Source of the DNA: Chamaesiphon sp.
Lineage (GTDB): Bacteria > Cyanobacteriota > Cyanobacteriia > Cyanobacteriales > Chamaesiphonaceae
Direction of reading: 5' to 3'
NCBI GenBank assembly: GCA_026785875.1
Contig: JAJAZF010000203.1
Location: forward strand, 1 to 37,629
DNA length: 37,629 bases
Under the pieces are notes generated by a model that did no database searches, was not told the DNA's origin, and worked only from the letters and a program-made list of their open reading frames with translations. Positions 25,421-32,892 of this stretch are shown piece by piece (positions within the stretch are counted from its first letter, which is position 1; each line of letters begins with the position of its first letter). The translations under genes and the position numbers were made by a program.

Positions 25421-26041
25421 ATGCCCAATTATACAGATCTGATGATTACAACTACCAAACCAACGATTAATGCTTTGTGTCAACCCACCTCAGCCGCTTG
25501 GCTCGAACAAGCTTTGGGGAATATCGATACCATTTTGCTCGATCACTCTCATTGCGAACGCAAAGCAGCAGGAACCGCTGTAAATATGATGTTCCGCTAT
25601 CCATCCAGCCAGAAATTAGTTCGTCAATTAACGGCAATTGCGCGAGAAGAGTTAGAGCATTTCGAGCAAGTCAATCAAATTCTCGAACAGCGCGGTATTC
25701 CCCTCGCACCGCTGAATGCGCCACCTTATGGGAAGGGATTGATGAGTCAGATCCGCACTCAAGAACCGCACCGAATGTTAGATTCACTGTTAATTTGTGG
25801 ATTGATTGAAGCGCGTTCTCACGAGCGATTGGGATTGCTCGGTACCCATCTCCCCGATCCGAAATTAGCCGCATTCTATCGGAGTTTGATGGCATCAGAA
25901 GCTCGTCACTTTGGGATCTATTGGTTACTTGCAGATACTTATTACGATCGATCGATCGTCCAATCCCGTCTCGCCGAACTCGCGATCGTTGAAAGTGAGT
26001 TACTCTCTACACTCTATCCCGAACCAAGAATTCACAGTTAA
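25421..26041 (+). CDS. miaE: tRNA-(ms2io6A)-hydroxylase MiaE-like
   Basis: MiaE is a non-heme di-iron monooxygenase that hydroxylates the isopentenyl group of ms2i6A37 in tRNA. The 206-residue protein has a ferritin-like four-helix fold with the expected iron ligands: Glu46 (HCERKAAG), the EELEH motif with Glu77 and His80, Glu130 in IEARSHERL, and Glu160 with His163 in SEARHFGIY. A second in-frame ATG at 25442 could be the true start, removing seven residues without loss of conserved sequence. It lies between the Uma2 gene and the GNAT gene, with only 17 bases before the latter. Confidence 0.93.
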   Translation: MPNYTDLMITTTKPTINALCQPTSAAWLEQALGNIDTILLDHSHCERKAAGTAVNMMFRYPSSQKLVRQLTAIAREELEHFEQVNQILEQRGIPLAPLNAPPYGKGLMSQIRTQEPHRMLDSLLICGLIEARSHERLGLLGTHLPDPKLAAFYRSLMASEARHFGIYWLLADTYYDRSIVQSRLAELAIVESELLSTLYPEPRIHS

Positions 26042-26058
26042 GTTCGGAGTTAGGATTT

Positions 26059-26574
26059 ATGTTCAAACAATATCAACATTATACGATCCGCTCGTGGCAA
26101 CCTGAAGATCGGCTAGTTGCTGCAAAAGTAATCGAGATCGCCTTGGCTGAATATGGATTGGGTTGGGAGCCGACTGGCGCAGATCGAGATGTATTAGCAG
26201 TAGAGGAATATTATCTCGATCGCGGGGGTGAATTTTGGGTAGTTGAGGAACAGGGCGATATTGTTGGTACGAGTGCTTATTATCCCTGCTCGATCGACGC
26301 ATCTGAGCTAGATATTCGCGGCAAGAAAGCCGTAGAAATTCGGAAAATGTACTTGCACCCGAAAGCCAGAGGACAAGGCTTAGGCAAGTATTTATTAGGG
26401 CAATTAGAACAGGCGATCGTCGATCGAGGTTATCGAGAGATTCGGATTGAAACCGCTAGTATCCTCACAGCCGCCGTGAAACTATATGAGTCGAATGGTT
26501 ATCAACCGATCTCAGAAGTAGAGACATCTAGATGCGATCGAGCATATATTAAACAGTTGATAGTTGATAGTTGA
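26059..26574 (+). CDS. GNAT family N-acetyltransferase
   Basis: Acetyl-CoA-dependent N-acetyltransferase of unknown substrate, 171 residues. The acetyl-CoA binding motif A is clear: VEIRKMYLHPKARGQGLGKY, with the R/QxxGxG loop at residues 104-109. Motif B follows (ETASILTAAVKLYESNGYQP, near residues 132-151). The last residues, LIVDS, and the TGA stop are formed by the heptamer repeat that begins at 26555, so the native C-terminus may have been replaced by the repeat. It is downstream of miaE by 17 bases. Confidence 0.93.
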   Translation: MFKQYQHYTIRSWQPEDRLVAAKVIEIALAEYGLGWEPTGADRDVLAVEEYYLDRGGEFWVVEEQGDIVGTSAYYPCSIDASELDIRGKKAVEIRKMYLHPKARGQGLGKYLLGQLEQAIVDRGYREIRIETASILTAAVKLYESNGYQPISEVETSRCDRAYIKQLIVDS

Positions 26575-26669
26575 TAGTTGATAGTTGATAGTTGATAGTT
26601 GATAGTTGATAGTTGATAGTTGATAGTTGATAGTTGATAGTTGATAGTTGATAGTTGATAGTTGATAGT
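26555..26669 (+). repeat. Tandem heptamer repeat, 16 x AGTTGAT
   Basis: Sixteen perfect head-to-tail copies of AGTTGAT (26555-26666) are followed by a partial AGT. This is a short tandemly repeated repetitive (STRR) sequence of the cyanobacterial type. On the plus strand every frame meets TGA or TAG within 21 bases. On the minus strand no frame has a stop, giving the open peptide repeat INYQLST. The first copies encode the end and stop codon of the GNAT gene. Confidence 0.98.
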
Positions 26670-26671
26670 AG

Positions 26672-26688
26672 GGTGGGCACTGCCCACC
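26672..26688. repeat. Short palindrome after the heptamer array
   Basis: GGTGGGCA and TGCCCACC flank a single C. This sequence type is common in cyanobacterial spacers. It lies between the ends of the convergent GNAT and menG genes and may terminate either transcript, though no U tract follows closely. Confidence 0.6.
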
Positions 26689-26733
26689 AGATCGGGTTTA
26701 GGCGATTTTTATCTAATAAATATTTGCGCCCAG

Positions 26734-27447
26734 CTATTTAGTCAATACTAATATACCCATCATCCCACCTGCGATCGGGTAATGAGTTGCATGACTAAAT
26801 CCAGCCATCAGCCCTAATTTTATCTGTTCTGTACCATTAGGAAAACGGTCTAGACTAGGGTTTAGATACGCATACTCAGCCATCATGCCCAATTCGGTTG
26901 CTTTGGGGACAACGATCGCATCTAGATACCATTGTTGAAAGCGACGGATTAAATTATTGTCGGGACGATGGAAATCGAGAATCGCTACCTTAGCATCAGT
27001 TTTTAAAACTCGGTGCAACTCTTCTAGGCATTTAGGAATATCTGTGACATTCCGCAAGCCATAACCCATTGTCGCTGCATCAAAATAATTATCGGCAAAT
27101 GGTAAATCTAGTGCGTCGGCTTCTACCCAGTCAATTCGATTTAGTGGCGGATAAATATTAGCAATCCTTGCTGCGGCATTTTCTAGTTGCGCGGGGGCAA
27201 AATCAGCACCAATCACTGTCCCCGTAGTTCCGACTTGTTTTGCCATCAGTTGGGTGATATCGCCACTACCACAACAGATATCTAAGCAAGTATCTCCAGA
27301 TCTGGCTCCACTCCAGGATACTGTCATCTGTTTCCATACCCAATGAATACCCAAGCTCAGATCGTTATTCATGCGATCGTATACTGGTGCAATTCGATTA
27401 AAGATTGCTTGAATATCTGTTGATGTATAATTTGATTTAACTAACAT
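26734..27447 (-). CDS. menG: Demethylnaphthoquinone methyltransferase (MenG/UbiE)
   Basis: SAM-dependent C-methylation of the naphthoquinone ring, in cyanobacteria the last step to phylloquinone, the photosystem I A1 cofactor (or menaquinone). The 237 residues match UbiE/MenG: the start VKSNYTSTDIQAIFNRIAPV with YDRMNNDLSLGIHWVWK, SAM motif I LDICCGSGDITQLMA (residues 55-69), motif VEADALDLPFADNYFDA, GYGLRNVTDI, and the C-terminal HYPIAGGMMGILVLTK. Full length. It is followed upstream by a spacer with repeats, then hemJ in the same direction. Confidence 0.95.
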   Translation of the reverse strand: MLVKSNYTSTDIQAIFNRIAPVYDRMNNDLSLGIHWVWKQMTVSWSGARSGDTCLDICCGSGDITQLMAKQVGTTGTVIGADFAPAQLENAAARIANIYPPLNRIDWVEADALDLPFADNYFDAATMGYGLRNVTDIPKCLEELHRVLKTDAKVAILDFHRPDNNLIRRFQQWYLDAIVVPKATELGMMAEYAYLNPSLDRFPNGTEQIKLGLMAGFSHATHYPIAGGMMGILVLTK

Positions 27448-27530
27448 TAATAAGTATATATTAATAAGAATATTTTGATCTAAATTCAGTTATCTAGCAA
27501 TCCTAAAGCAGTTAGGTGAATGTAACTGTA

Positions 27531-27560
27531 GGGTGTGTTAGGCGTAAGCCGTAACGCACC
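27531..27560. repeat. Cyanobacterial dispersed palindromic repeat
   Basis: GGGTGTGTTAGGCGTAAGCC followed by GTAACGCACC folds back on itself (GGTGTGTTA with TAACGCACC, one G-U pair). This sequence type is scattered through many cyanobacterial genomes. It lies between menG and hemJ. Confidence 0.75.
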
Positions 27561-27650
27561 ATTACCCGATCCCAGGGATCTGATTTAGGATCGATCGAGA
27601 GACATTATTAACAACGTCTCTATTATTTATTTAATTTAGCGGATTGGAAG

Positions 27651-28235
27651 CTACACACCAATTTCAGAAATAGAAGTTTCGACTGATGCTAACTTTTCAG
27701 CGTCCAGTCTACGCTTACGGGCATAGAGTTGAATTGTTGCAGCCATTAACACTACCAATCCCACGATTACATAACCAGTTAAATCCGTGGGCAAACTATC
27801 TTTAAAGATTGCCAATAGGACGATCGCGACTAAAAATAACGTCGGTAATTCATTAAGTCCGCGTAACTGTTGACTGCTCCATTTACACTCATCTACTGCA
27901 AGTTTTCTCATCAAACTTCTACAGTAGAAGTGATAGCCGATTAATAAGGCTACCAACCCTAGCTTAATATGCAGCCAATGTTGATGAATAATCTCCGGCT
28001 CTGTCGAAATAATACCGATCGCCATCGCGATCGTCACCAACATCCCAGGCGTGGTAATAATACTATAAAGCCGCTTTTCCATGATTTGGTACTGCTCTTT
28101 GAGAATGCCCCGTGCAGGTTCCGGCTTCTCATTTGCCTCAACATGATAAATAAACAACCGCACTAGATAAAACAATCCTGCAAACCAAACTGTAAACCCG
28201 ACAATATGAAAAGATTTAAACCACTGATATGCCAT
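27651..28235 (-). CDS. hemJ: Protoporphyrinogen IX oxidase HemJ
   Basis: Oxidises protoporphyrinogen IX to protoporphyrin IX in heme and chlorophyll synthesis; most cyanobacteria use this membrane form instead of HemY. The 194 residues match HemJ: the start AYQWFKSFHIVGFTVWFAGL with the conserved His10, then LFYLVRLFIYHVE, MEKRLYSIITTPGM, HWLHIKLGLVALLIGYHFYC with a conserved His/Lys pair, and RGLNELPTLFLVAIVLLA. Four membrane helices are evident. The start codon is ATG (28235); TTAGGTG is repeated three times just upstream (28249-28269). It shares direction with menG, which also serves photosynthetic cofactors. Confidence 0.95.
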   Translation of the reverse strand: MAYQWFKSFHIVGFTVWFAGLFYLVRLFIYHVEANEKPEPARGILKEQYQIMEKRLYSIITTPGMLVTIAMAIGIISTEPEIIHQHWLHIKLGLVALLIGYHFYCRSLMRKLAVDECKWSSQQLRGLNELPTLFLVAIVLLAIFKDSLPTDLTGYVIVGLVVLMAATIQLYARKRRLDAEKLASVETSISEIGV

Positions 28236-28248
28236 AGGAAAGGGGGAA

Positions 28249-28269
28249 TTAGGTGTTAGGTGTTAGGTG
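28249..28269 (+). repeat. Tandem heptamer, 3 x TTAGGTG
   Basis: Three perfect copies of TTAGGTG lie 13 bases upstream of the hemJ start (hemJ is on the minus strand). This is another small STRR-type repeat. Confidence 0.85.
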
Positions 28270-28430
28270 TGAGGGAATAGTGATAGGATTTAACTTTCAA
28301 CTTTTAACTTTTGATTGGCAATAGCGCGAACAACTTTTAACTCGTCTTCATCTAGGTTAGGCAAAAAGGCTAACGGTTGCTACCGCCATCGAGATAAGCT
28401 TAATATTATGCAATATCAGTAGGAGTTGAT

Positions 28431-29204
28431 GTGCCTTTTGATTTAATGCTCATGCTGGGTGGTTTGGTATCTGGGATGTTAGCTGGAATCCTGGGGATTG
28501 GTGGTGGATCGGTATTGGTACCATTGATGGTGGCTCTAGGCTTTACGCCCATCAATGCGATCGGTACTAGTAGCCTAGCAATTTTGCTCACTTCACTGTC
28601 AGGGAGTATCCAAAACTGGCGGATGGGATATATCGATTGGCGAAAAATTAGCTCGCTCGGATTACCTGCATTACTCACAGCTCAACTCGGCGCAGCTATC
28701 GCCCAATACATTCCTGCTGCTTGGCTGTTGTTTGGGTTTGCGGCACTGATGGTGACAAATATCTATCTAGTCGGGTTGAAACAGCGATCGATCGCGATCG
28801 AATCGAGCCTACCAGCCACGACAAGGCAGAAACTATTATCAAGTACCCTTACAGGCTGTTCGGCTGGCTTAGTGGCTGGTTTAGTGGGGGTTGGTGGTGG
28901 AGCAATTTTAGTACCTTTACAGATGCTGCTACTGGGAGAGACAATTAAGGTAGCAATTCAGACTAGTCTAGGAGTGGTTTTTCTTACCGCTGTTTCGGCA
29001 ACGATCGGACATGGTATCAATGGTCATGTCTTATTTAGTCAAGGTATAATTCTAGGAATTGGTGGCTTATTAGGCGCACAATTTGGCACTCGCTATTTAC
29101 CAAAAATACCCGATCGGATTGTTAACAATCTATTTCGCTTCACCCTACTGCTAATTTCTATTTATACTTTTATGCAAGGGATAAGTCAGTTGACCAAACA
29201 TTAG
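28431..29204 (+). CDS. TauE/SafE family sulfite/anion exporter
   Basis: Integral membrane transporter family linked to export of sulfite, sulfoacetate or related anions; the substrate here is unknown. The 257 residues show about seven to eight helices and the two family repeats: GMLAGILGIGGGSVLVPLMV near residue 16 and GLVAGLVGVGGGAILVPLQM near residue 144. Each has the glycine-rich loop that forms the transport core. Translation starts at GTG (28431), supported by AGGAG at 28421-28425. It diverges from hemJ. Confidence 0.92.
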   Translation: MPFDLMLMLGGLVSGMLAGILGIGGGSVLVPLMVALGFTPINAIGTSSLAILLTSLSGSIQNWRMGYIDWRKISSLGLPALLTAQLGAAIAQYIPAAWLLFGFAALMVTNIYLVGLKQRSIAIESSLPATTRQKLLSSTLTGCSAGLVAGLVGVGGGAILVPLQMLLLGETIKVAIQTSLGVVFLTAVSATIGHGINGHVLFSQGIILGIGGLLGAQFGTRYLPKIPDRIVNNLFRFTLLLISIYTFMQGISQLTKH

Positions 29205-29305
29205 AGGTTTAGAGCTTTCTGCCTAAAGGTACGCTAGTTGTTATTAGTCCGTTGCTACGCTGAGTCCAAGAAGTTGAATTCCATCACTATTCAATATAGC
29301 CTAAC

Positions 29306-29854
29306 ATGTCTAGTTCCATCGTTGAAATACTTTCTGCTGATGAAATTCGGAGAACGATCGTCAGGTTAGCTTCAGAGATAAATGAACGCTGTCGAGATTT
29401 GTCGCAGATAGTGCTAGTCGGAATTCAAAAAAAAGGTGTTCCCCTAACAAGAATGTTGGCAAAACAGATCGAAGTATTGGAAGGGATAAAAGTACCTGAA
29501 GCGGCTTTAGATATTACTTTCTATCGTGACGATCTCGATCTAATTGCCGTGCGAACGCCAGGTAAAACTGAGATTCCGGTAGACTTGAATGGTAAGACAG
29601 TAATTTTAGTAGATGATGTGATCTTTCAAGGTCGAACCATCCGCGCAGCAATGAATGCTATCAATGAGTATGGTAGACCTAAACACATTTTACTAGCAGT
29701 ATTAATCGATCGAGGTCATCGGCAAGTACCGATTCATCCCGATTTTGTTGGAAAGAGGCTACCTACTGCGCGAGACGAACAAATCAAGGTCTATTTTCAA
29801 GATCCCGACGGCAGAGATGCTGTAGAGTTGATTCGGGCAACAACTCCGGTATAG
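29306..29854 (+). CDS. pyrR: PyrR bifunctional pyrimidine regulator / uracil phosphoribosyltransferase
   Basis: PyrR binds pyr mRNA to attenuate pyrimidine genes in Gram-positive bacteria and has uracil phosphoribosyltransferase activity. The 182-residue protein is full length. Motifs are the N-terminal DEIRRTIVRLASEINERC, LVGIQKKGVPLTRMLAKQIE, DITFYRDDLD, the PRPP-binding VILVDDVIFQGRTIRAAM near residue 100, and LIDRGHRQVPIHPDFVGK. No pyr gene or leader attenuator is seen here, so the regulatory role in this organism is unproven. ATG start at 29306. Confidence 0.95.
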   Translation: MSSSIVEILSADEIRRTIVRLASEINERCRDLSQIVLVGIQKKGVPLTRMLAKQIEVLEGIKVPEAALDITFYRDDLDLIAVRTPGKTEIPVDLNGKTVILVDDVIFQGRTIRAAMNAINEYGRPKHILLAVLIDRGHRQVPIHPDFVGKRLPTARDEQIKVYFQDPDGRDAVELIRATTPV

Positions 29855-29897
29855 ACTACCAAAGCTGCATTTTGTCGCTACTTGTATTCGACGATCG

Positions 29898-30191
29898 TTA
29901 GCTACCTAGCATGGTAATAATACCTTGCTGTCCGACCAAAACTTCCCGAATTAAACTTACAATTCCTACCCAGACAATCGGGGTAATATCCACTCCACCA
30001 ATTGGCGGAATTAGCTTGCGAGAAGGAGCTAAAAAAGGCTCTGTAGGTGCAATCACTAGACTAAATGGCAACTTTTGGCTCTCTACCTGTGGATACCACG
30101 TTAGCACGATCCGAAAGATAAATAAAAATGTCATCACTACCAAGATCAGGCTAATCGCGATGTTAATTAATTGAATGTTATTAGCAGTCAT
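29898..30191 (-). CDS. YggT family membrane protein
   Basis: Small inner-membrane or thylakoid protein of the YggT/Ycf19/CCB3 type; in chloroplasts CCB3 helps heme attachment to cytochrome b6, but a role here is inferred. I place the start at the ATG at 30191 (97 residues: MTANNIQLINIAISLILVVM). The frame can be extended to a TTG at 30224, but that adds only QIQNPKSQIE, which is translated short-repeat DNA. There are two membrane segments, and the conserved core FRIVLTWYPQV ... PLAPSRKLIPPIGG-like (here EPFLAPSRKLIPPIGGVDIT) identifies the family. Confidence 0.92.
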   Translation of the reverse strand: MTANNIQLINIAISLILVVMTFLFIFRIVLTWYPQVESQKLPFSLVIAPTEPFLAPSRKLIPPIGGVDITPIVWVGIVSLIREVLVGQQGIITMLGS

Positions 30192-30193
30192 TT

Positions 30194-30258
30194 CGATTTG
30201 GGATTTGGGATTTTGGATTTGCAATCCAGATCCAGCGGTTTTTCGATCTGGATTGCAA
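30194..30258. repeat. Short-repeat leader and 14-bp inverted repeat upstream of yggT
   Basis: Bases 30195-30218 are near-repeats of GATTTGG/GATTTTG. They run into TTGCAATCCAGATC (30219-30232), which pairs perfectly with GATCTGGATTGCAA (30245-30258) around a 12-base loop. The hairpin is in the yggT leader on the minus strand; no U tract follows. It is probably a dispersed repeat unit. Confidence 0.75.
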
Positions 30259-30379
30259 CAACTAAGATGATGAAGGGATATGTCTGATTGCTACACTTCT
30301 GAAGGGGGGTTAGGGGGGATCTGCTAGGATTTGCGAGTGCTTTTCTATCCGCATCCATTCATCCTCTAAGATTATCCCT

Positions 30380-31195
30380 CTACGCAAAAACTCGATGTTG
30401 GAGCGAGGGCATTTGAGCGCGCGCACGAGCTAGACGAGTGGGATCGATTTCGGCGATCGCGACTCCAGGTAGCTCACCAGCATCAGCTAAAATGATTCCC
30501 CAAGGATCGATAATCATCGCGTGTCCGTGAGTTTGGCGCATGGCGTAGTGGTTGCCAGTTTGAGCCGGAGCGATCACATAACAGCTATTTTCGATCGCGC
30601 GTGCTTGGAGTAATACTTGCCAGTGATCTTTACCAGTGTAAGCGGTAAAAGCAGCAGGTACAAACAACACGTCGGCACCTAATTTTGACAGATGGCGATA
30701 TAACTCAGGAAACCGCACATCATAGCAAACAGATAAACCAATTCCGCCTAATTGGGGCGAGTGATAGACATCGGGTAGCTTTACCCCTGCCATGACTGTA
30801 CTCGATTCATGATAAGTATTGCCATCGGGGAGATCCACATCAAATAAATGTGCCTTCTCGTATCTACTGAGTTCCTCGCCGTTGGGACCAACCAGTAGCG
30901 CGGTATTATAAACCTTCCCTTCAGTACCAACCGGAACCGGAAAACCACCGCCGACTAGGGTAATTTGAAATTTTTGAGCGGTAATTTTGAGAAATTTTTC
31001 AGTTTGAGTGGCGATTGCTTCAGCCTGACTGACTTTATCCTCTTCAGTACCCAAAAAGGCAAAATTTTCCGGCAGACTAACTAATTCAGCACCCCGACGA
31101 ACGGCTAATTCGATTAATTCTTCCGCCTGAGCTAGATTTTTGGCTAGATCCGGTAGACTCGTCATTTGCACCGCAGCAGCGAGGTAGGATTTCAT
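30380..31195 (-). CDS. Nitrilase-superfamily amidase (Nit1-like, deaminated glutathione amidase type)
   Basis: Carbon-nitrogen hydrolase of 271 residues. The catalytic triad is visible: Glu43 (VSLPENFAFLG), Lys113 (RYEKAHLFDVD) and Cys156 (LSVCYDVRFPELYR). The loop KAHLFDVDLP and the C-terminal ENSCYVIAPAQTGNHYAMRQ with THGHAMIIDPWG are typical of the Nit1/Nit2 group. Nit1 repairs deaminated glutathione formed by transaminase side reactions; omega-amidase is the alternative. ATG start at 31195. It is upstream of yggT in the same direction, with about 190 bases between. Confidence 0.92.
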   Translation of the reverse strand: MKSYLAAAVQMTSLPDLAKNLAQAEELIELAVRRGAELVSLPENFAFLGTEEDKVSQAEAIATQTEKFLKITAQKFQITLVGGGFPVPVGTEGKVYNTALLVGPNGEELSRYEKAHLFDVDLPDGNTYHESSTVMAGVKLPDVYHSPQLGGIGLSVCYDVRFPELYRHLSKLGADVLFVPAAFTAYTGKDHWQVLLQARAIENSCYVIAPAQTGNHYAMRQTHGHAMIIDPWGIILADAGELPGVAIAEIDPTRLARARAQMPSLQHRVFA

Positions 31196-31265
31196 GTGTG
31201 AGAAAAGTAGTAAAATGAATAGGATTGGAAGTATTGACTAGCCACCATTGACTAGTCGTTAGTCC

Positions 31266-31361
31266 CTAGAGTATTTTGGCAAACTTTAGTCCAAAGAACA
31301 GACCCATCGCAATGCCGAACATCAAACCCATAAAACCTAGATAAGCGATCGCACCAGACAT
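31266..31361 (-). CDS. petL: Cytochrome b6f complex subunit PetL
   Basis: A 31-residue one-helix protein: MSGAIAYLGFMGLMFGIAMG then LFFGLKFAKIL and TAG. The short polar start, single glycine-rich helix with GIAMGLFFGLK, and the basic C-terminus ending in KIL fit cyanobacterial PetL, the small subunit VI that stabilises the b6f complex. GAGGA lies seven bases before the ATG on the minus strand. The call rests on pattern memory of a very short family, so another one-helix photosynthetic subunit cannot be wholly excluded. Confidence 0.8.
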   Translation of the reverse strand: MSGAIAYLGFMGLMFGIAMGLFFGLKFAKIL

Positions 31362-31463
31362 ATATTTATCCTCTACAAGTACTATTCAATTACCATTAAA
31401 TCACTGACTGGAGCCTAGAAGATAGCAGCCGATCGAATTAAAGATCCGATGTTCGCCTTCGAC

Positions 31464-31525
31464 CCCTAAAATTTAAGTTAGGGATGAGGCTTTGGGCTTT
31501 GAGGCTCTAGGAATGGAGCCTCAAA
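31464..31525 (+). promoter_or_regulatory. Two hairpins in the aroB leader
   Basis: CCCTAA/TTAGGG (31465-31470 and 31478-31483) and TTTGAGGCTC/GAGCCTCAAA (31498-31507 and 31516-31525, loop 8 bases, perfect 10-bp stem) lie before aroB. The second hairpin ends 10 bases before a TTG codon and 52 before the ATG at 31578. No U tract follows, so it is not a standard terminator. Confidence 0.5.
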
Positions 31526-31577
31526 TACCTATTTATTGTCTGCGATTAAATCCCCCTTACCCATCATCCCTAAATTT

Positions 31578-32711
31578 ATGGAATCGATCGCAGTTGCTCT
31601 AGCCCAAAAAACTTATGAAATCTCGATCGCCCCTGGAAATCTAGAGCGATTGGGGGAAAAATGTCGTGCGCTGGGATTGGGGGAAAAGATCATGGTGGTA
31701 TCCAATCCAGCCGTATTTGGACTCTATGGGGCGCGGACGATCGCCGCACTAACGCAAGCAAACTTTCAGGTATCATACTGTGAATTGCCAGATGGCGAAC
31801 GATACAAAACACTCAAATCGATCGAGAGCATCCACGATCTTGCCCTAGAGAATGGGTTAGATCGCTCGTCAACCCTAGTTGCTTTGGGTGGTGGCGTGAT
31901 TGGAGATATGACGGGTTTTGCGGCGGCTACGTGGCTGCGGGGGATTAATGTCGTTCAGGTGCCGACGACTTTACTCGCGATGGTGGATTCCTCAATTGGG
32001 GGTAAAACTGGTGTCAATCATCCCAAGGGGAAAAATCTGATCGGTGCATTTCATCAACCGCGTTTGGTGCTGACAGATCCTCAAGTTTTAGCAACATTAC
32101 CAGAGCGAGAATTTCGCGCGGGCATGGCTGAAGTCATCAAGTATGCGATTATCGGCGATCCTGAGCTATTCGATCGACTCGAACAAGCTAATGGACTAAA
32201 ACAGCATGAGGTCAATCTCGAACTCCTGTCTACTATTTTAACGCGATCGGCTAGAGCAAAGGCGGATGTGGTGAGTAAAGATGAGCATGAATTAACTGGG
32301 TTGCGGGCAACTCTCAATTATGGACACACGATCGGTCATGCGATCGAAAGTGTTACTAAGTATGTAGTAGTCAATCATGGCGAAGCTGTTGCCATTGGCA
32401 TGGTAGCTGCCGGACAACTGGCTGTGAAGTTACAACTATGGACTACAGCCGCAGCACAACGTCAAAATGACGTAATTCACAGCGCAGATTTAGCCACCAA
32501 ACTACCAACAGGGATCGATTTAGACGAGATAATTAAAACCCTAAAATCTGATAAAAAAGTTAAAGCTGGTAAAGGGGTATTTATTCTCCCCACGAGGATC
32601 GGTAATACCAAAACGATCGGCTATGAGGTAGAAAATCCTACCGCCGATCTAGTTTCAGATGCACTAATTACGCAAGTTTTAACAGCTATGTTGCCGATTA
32701 CAAACACTTAG
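31578..32711 (+). CDS. aroB: 3-dehydroquinate synthase
   Basis: Second step of the shikimate pathway: converts DAHP to 3-dehydroquinate using NAD+ and a divalent metal. I start at the ATG at 31578, giving 377 residues; a TTG at 31536 in the same frame adds 14 residues that look like translated leader. Signatures are the NAD-binding ALGGGVIGDMTGFAAATWLR near residue 94, the PTTLLAMVDSSIGGKTGVNH loop, GMAEVIKYAIIGD, and the metal-ligand region LNYGHTIGHAIE with NHGEAVAIGM. Full length for the family. Confidence 0.96.
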   Translation: MESIAVALAQKTYEISIAPGNLERLGEKCRALGLGEKIMVVSNPAVFGLYGARTIAALTQANFQVSYCELPDGERYKTLKSIESIHDLALENGLDRSSTLVALGGGVIGDMTGFAAATWLRGINVVQVPTTLLAMVDSSIGGKTGVNHPKGKNLIGAFHQPRLVLTDPQVLATLPEREFRAGMAEVIKYAIIGDPELFDRLEQANGLKQHEVNLELLSTILTRSARAKADVVSKDEHELTGLRATLNYGHTIGHAIESVTKYVVVNHGEAVAIGMVAAGQLAVKLQLWTTAAAQRQNDVIHSADLATKLPTGIDLDEIIKTLKSDKKVKAGKGVFILPTRIGNTKTIGYEVENPTADLVSDALITQVLTAMLPITNT

Positions 32712-32892
32712 ATTGCAGGTATTGTAGTTGAAAATAGGATAATTCATAATTATTAGACAGCTTGTCAAAGTGAAAAGATCTTCATTTTTGATCGAGTCAC
32801 CGTAAATGTCCCCTAGTCCTTCTGCTGCTGACTCCCGATCTCAATGACAGCAACAGAATGGCACCAGCAACCATCTACCGCAGCCACCGATC

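Noticed and set aside
26502..26687. Minus-strand 61-residue frame with INYQLST repeats
   Set aside because: It is the reverse reading of the AGTTGAT heptamer array. No ribosome-binding site or conserved part; it overlaps the GNAT gene.
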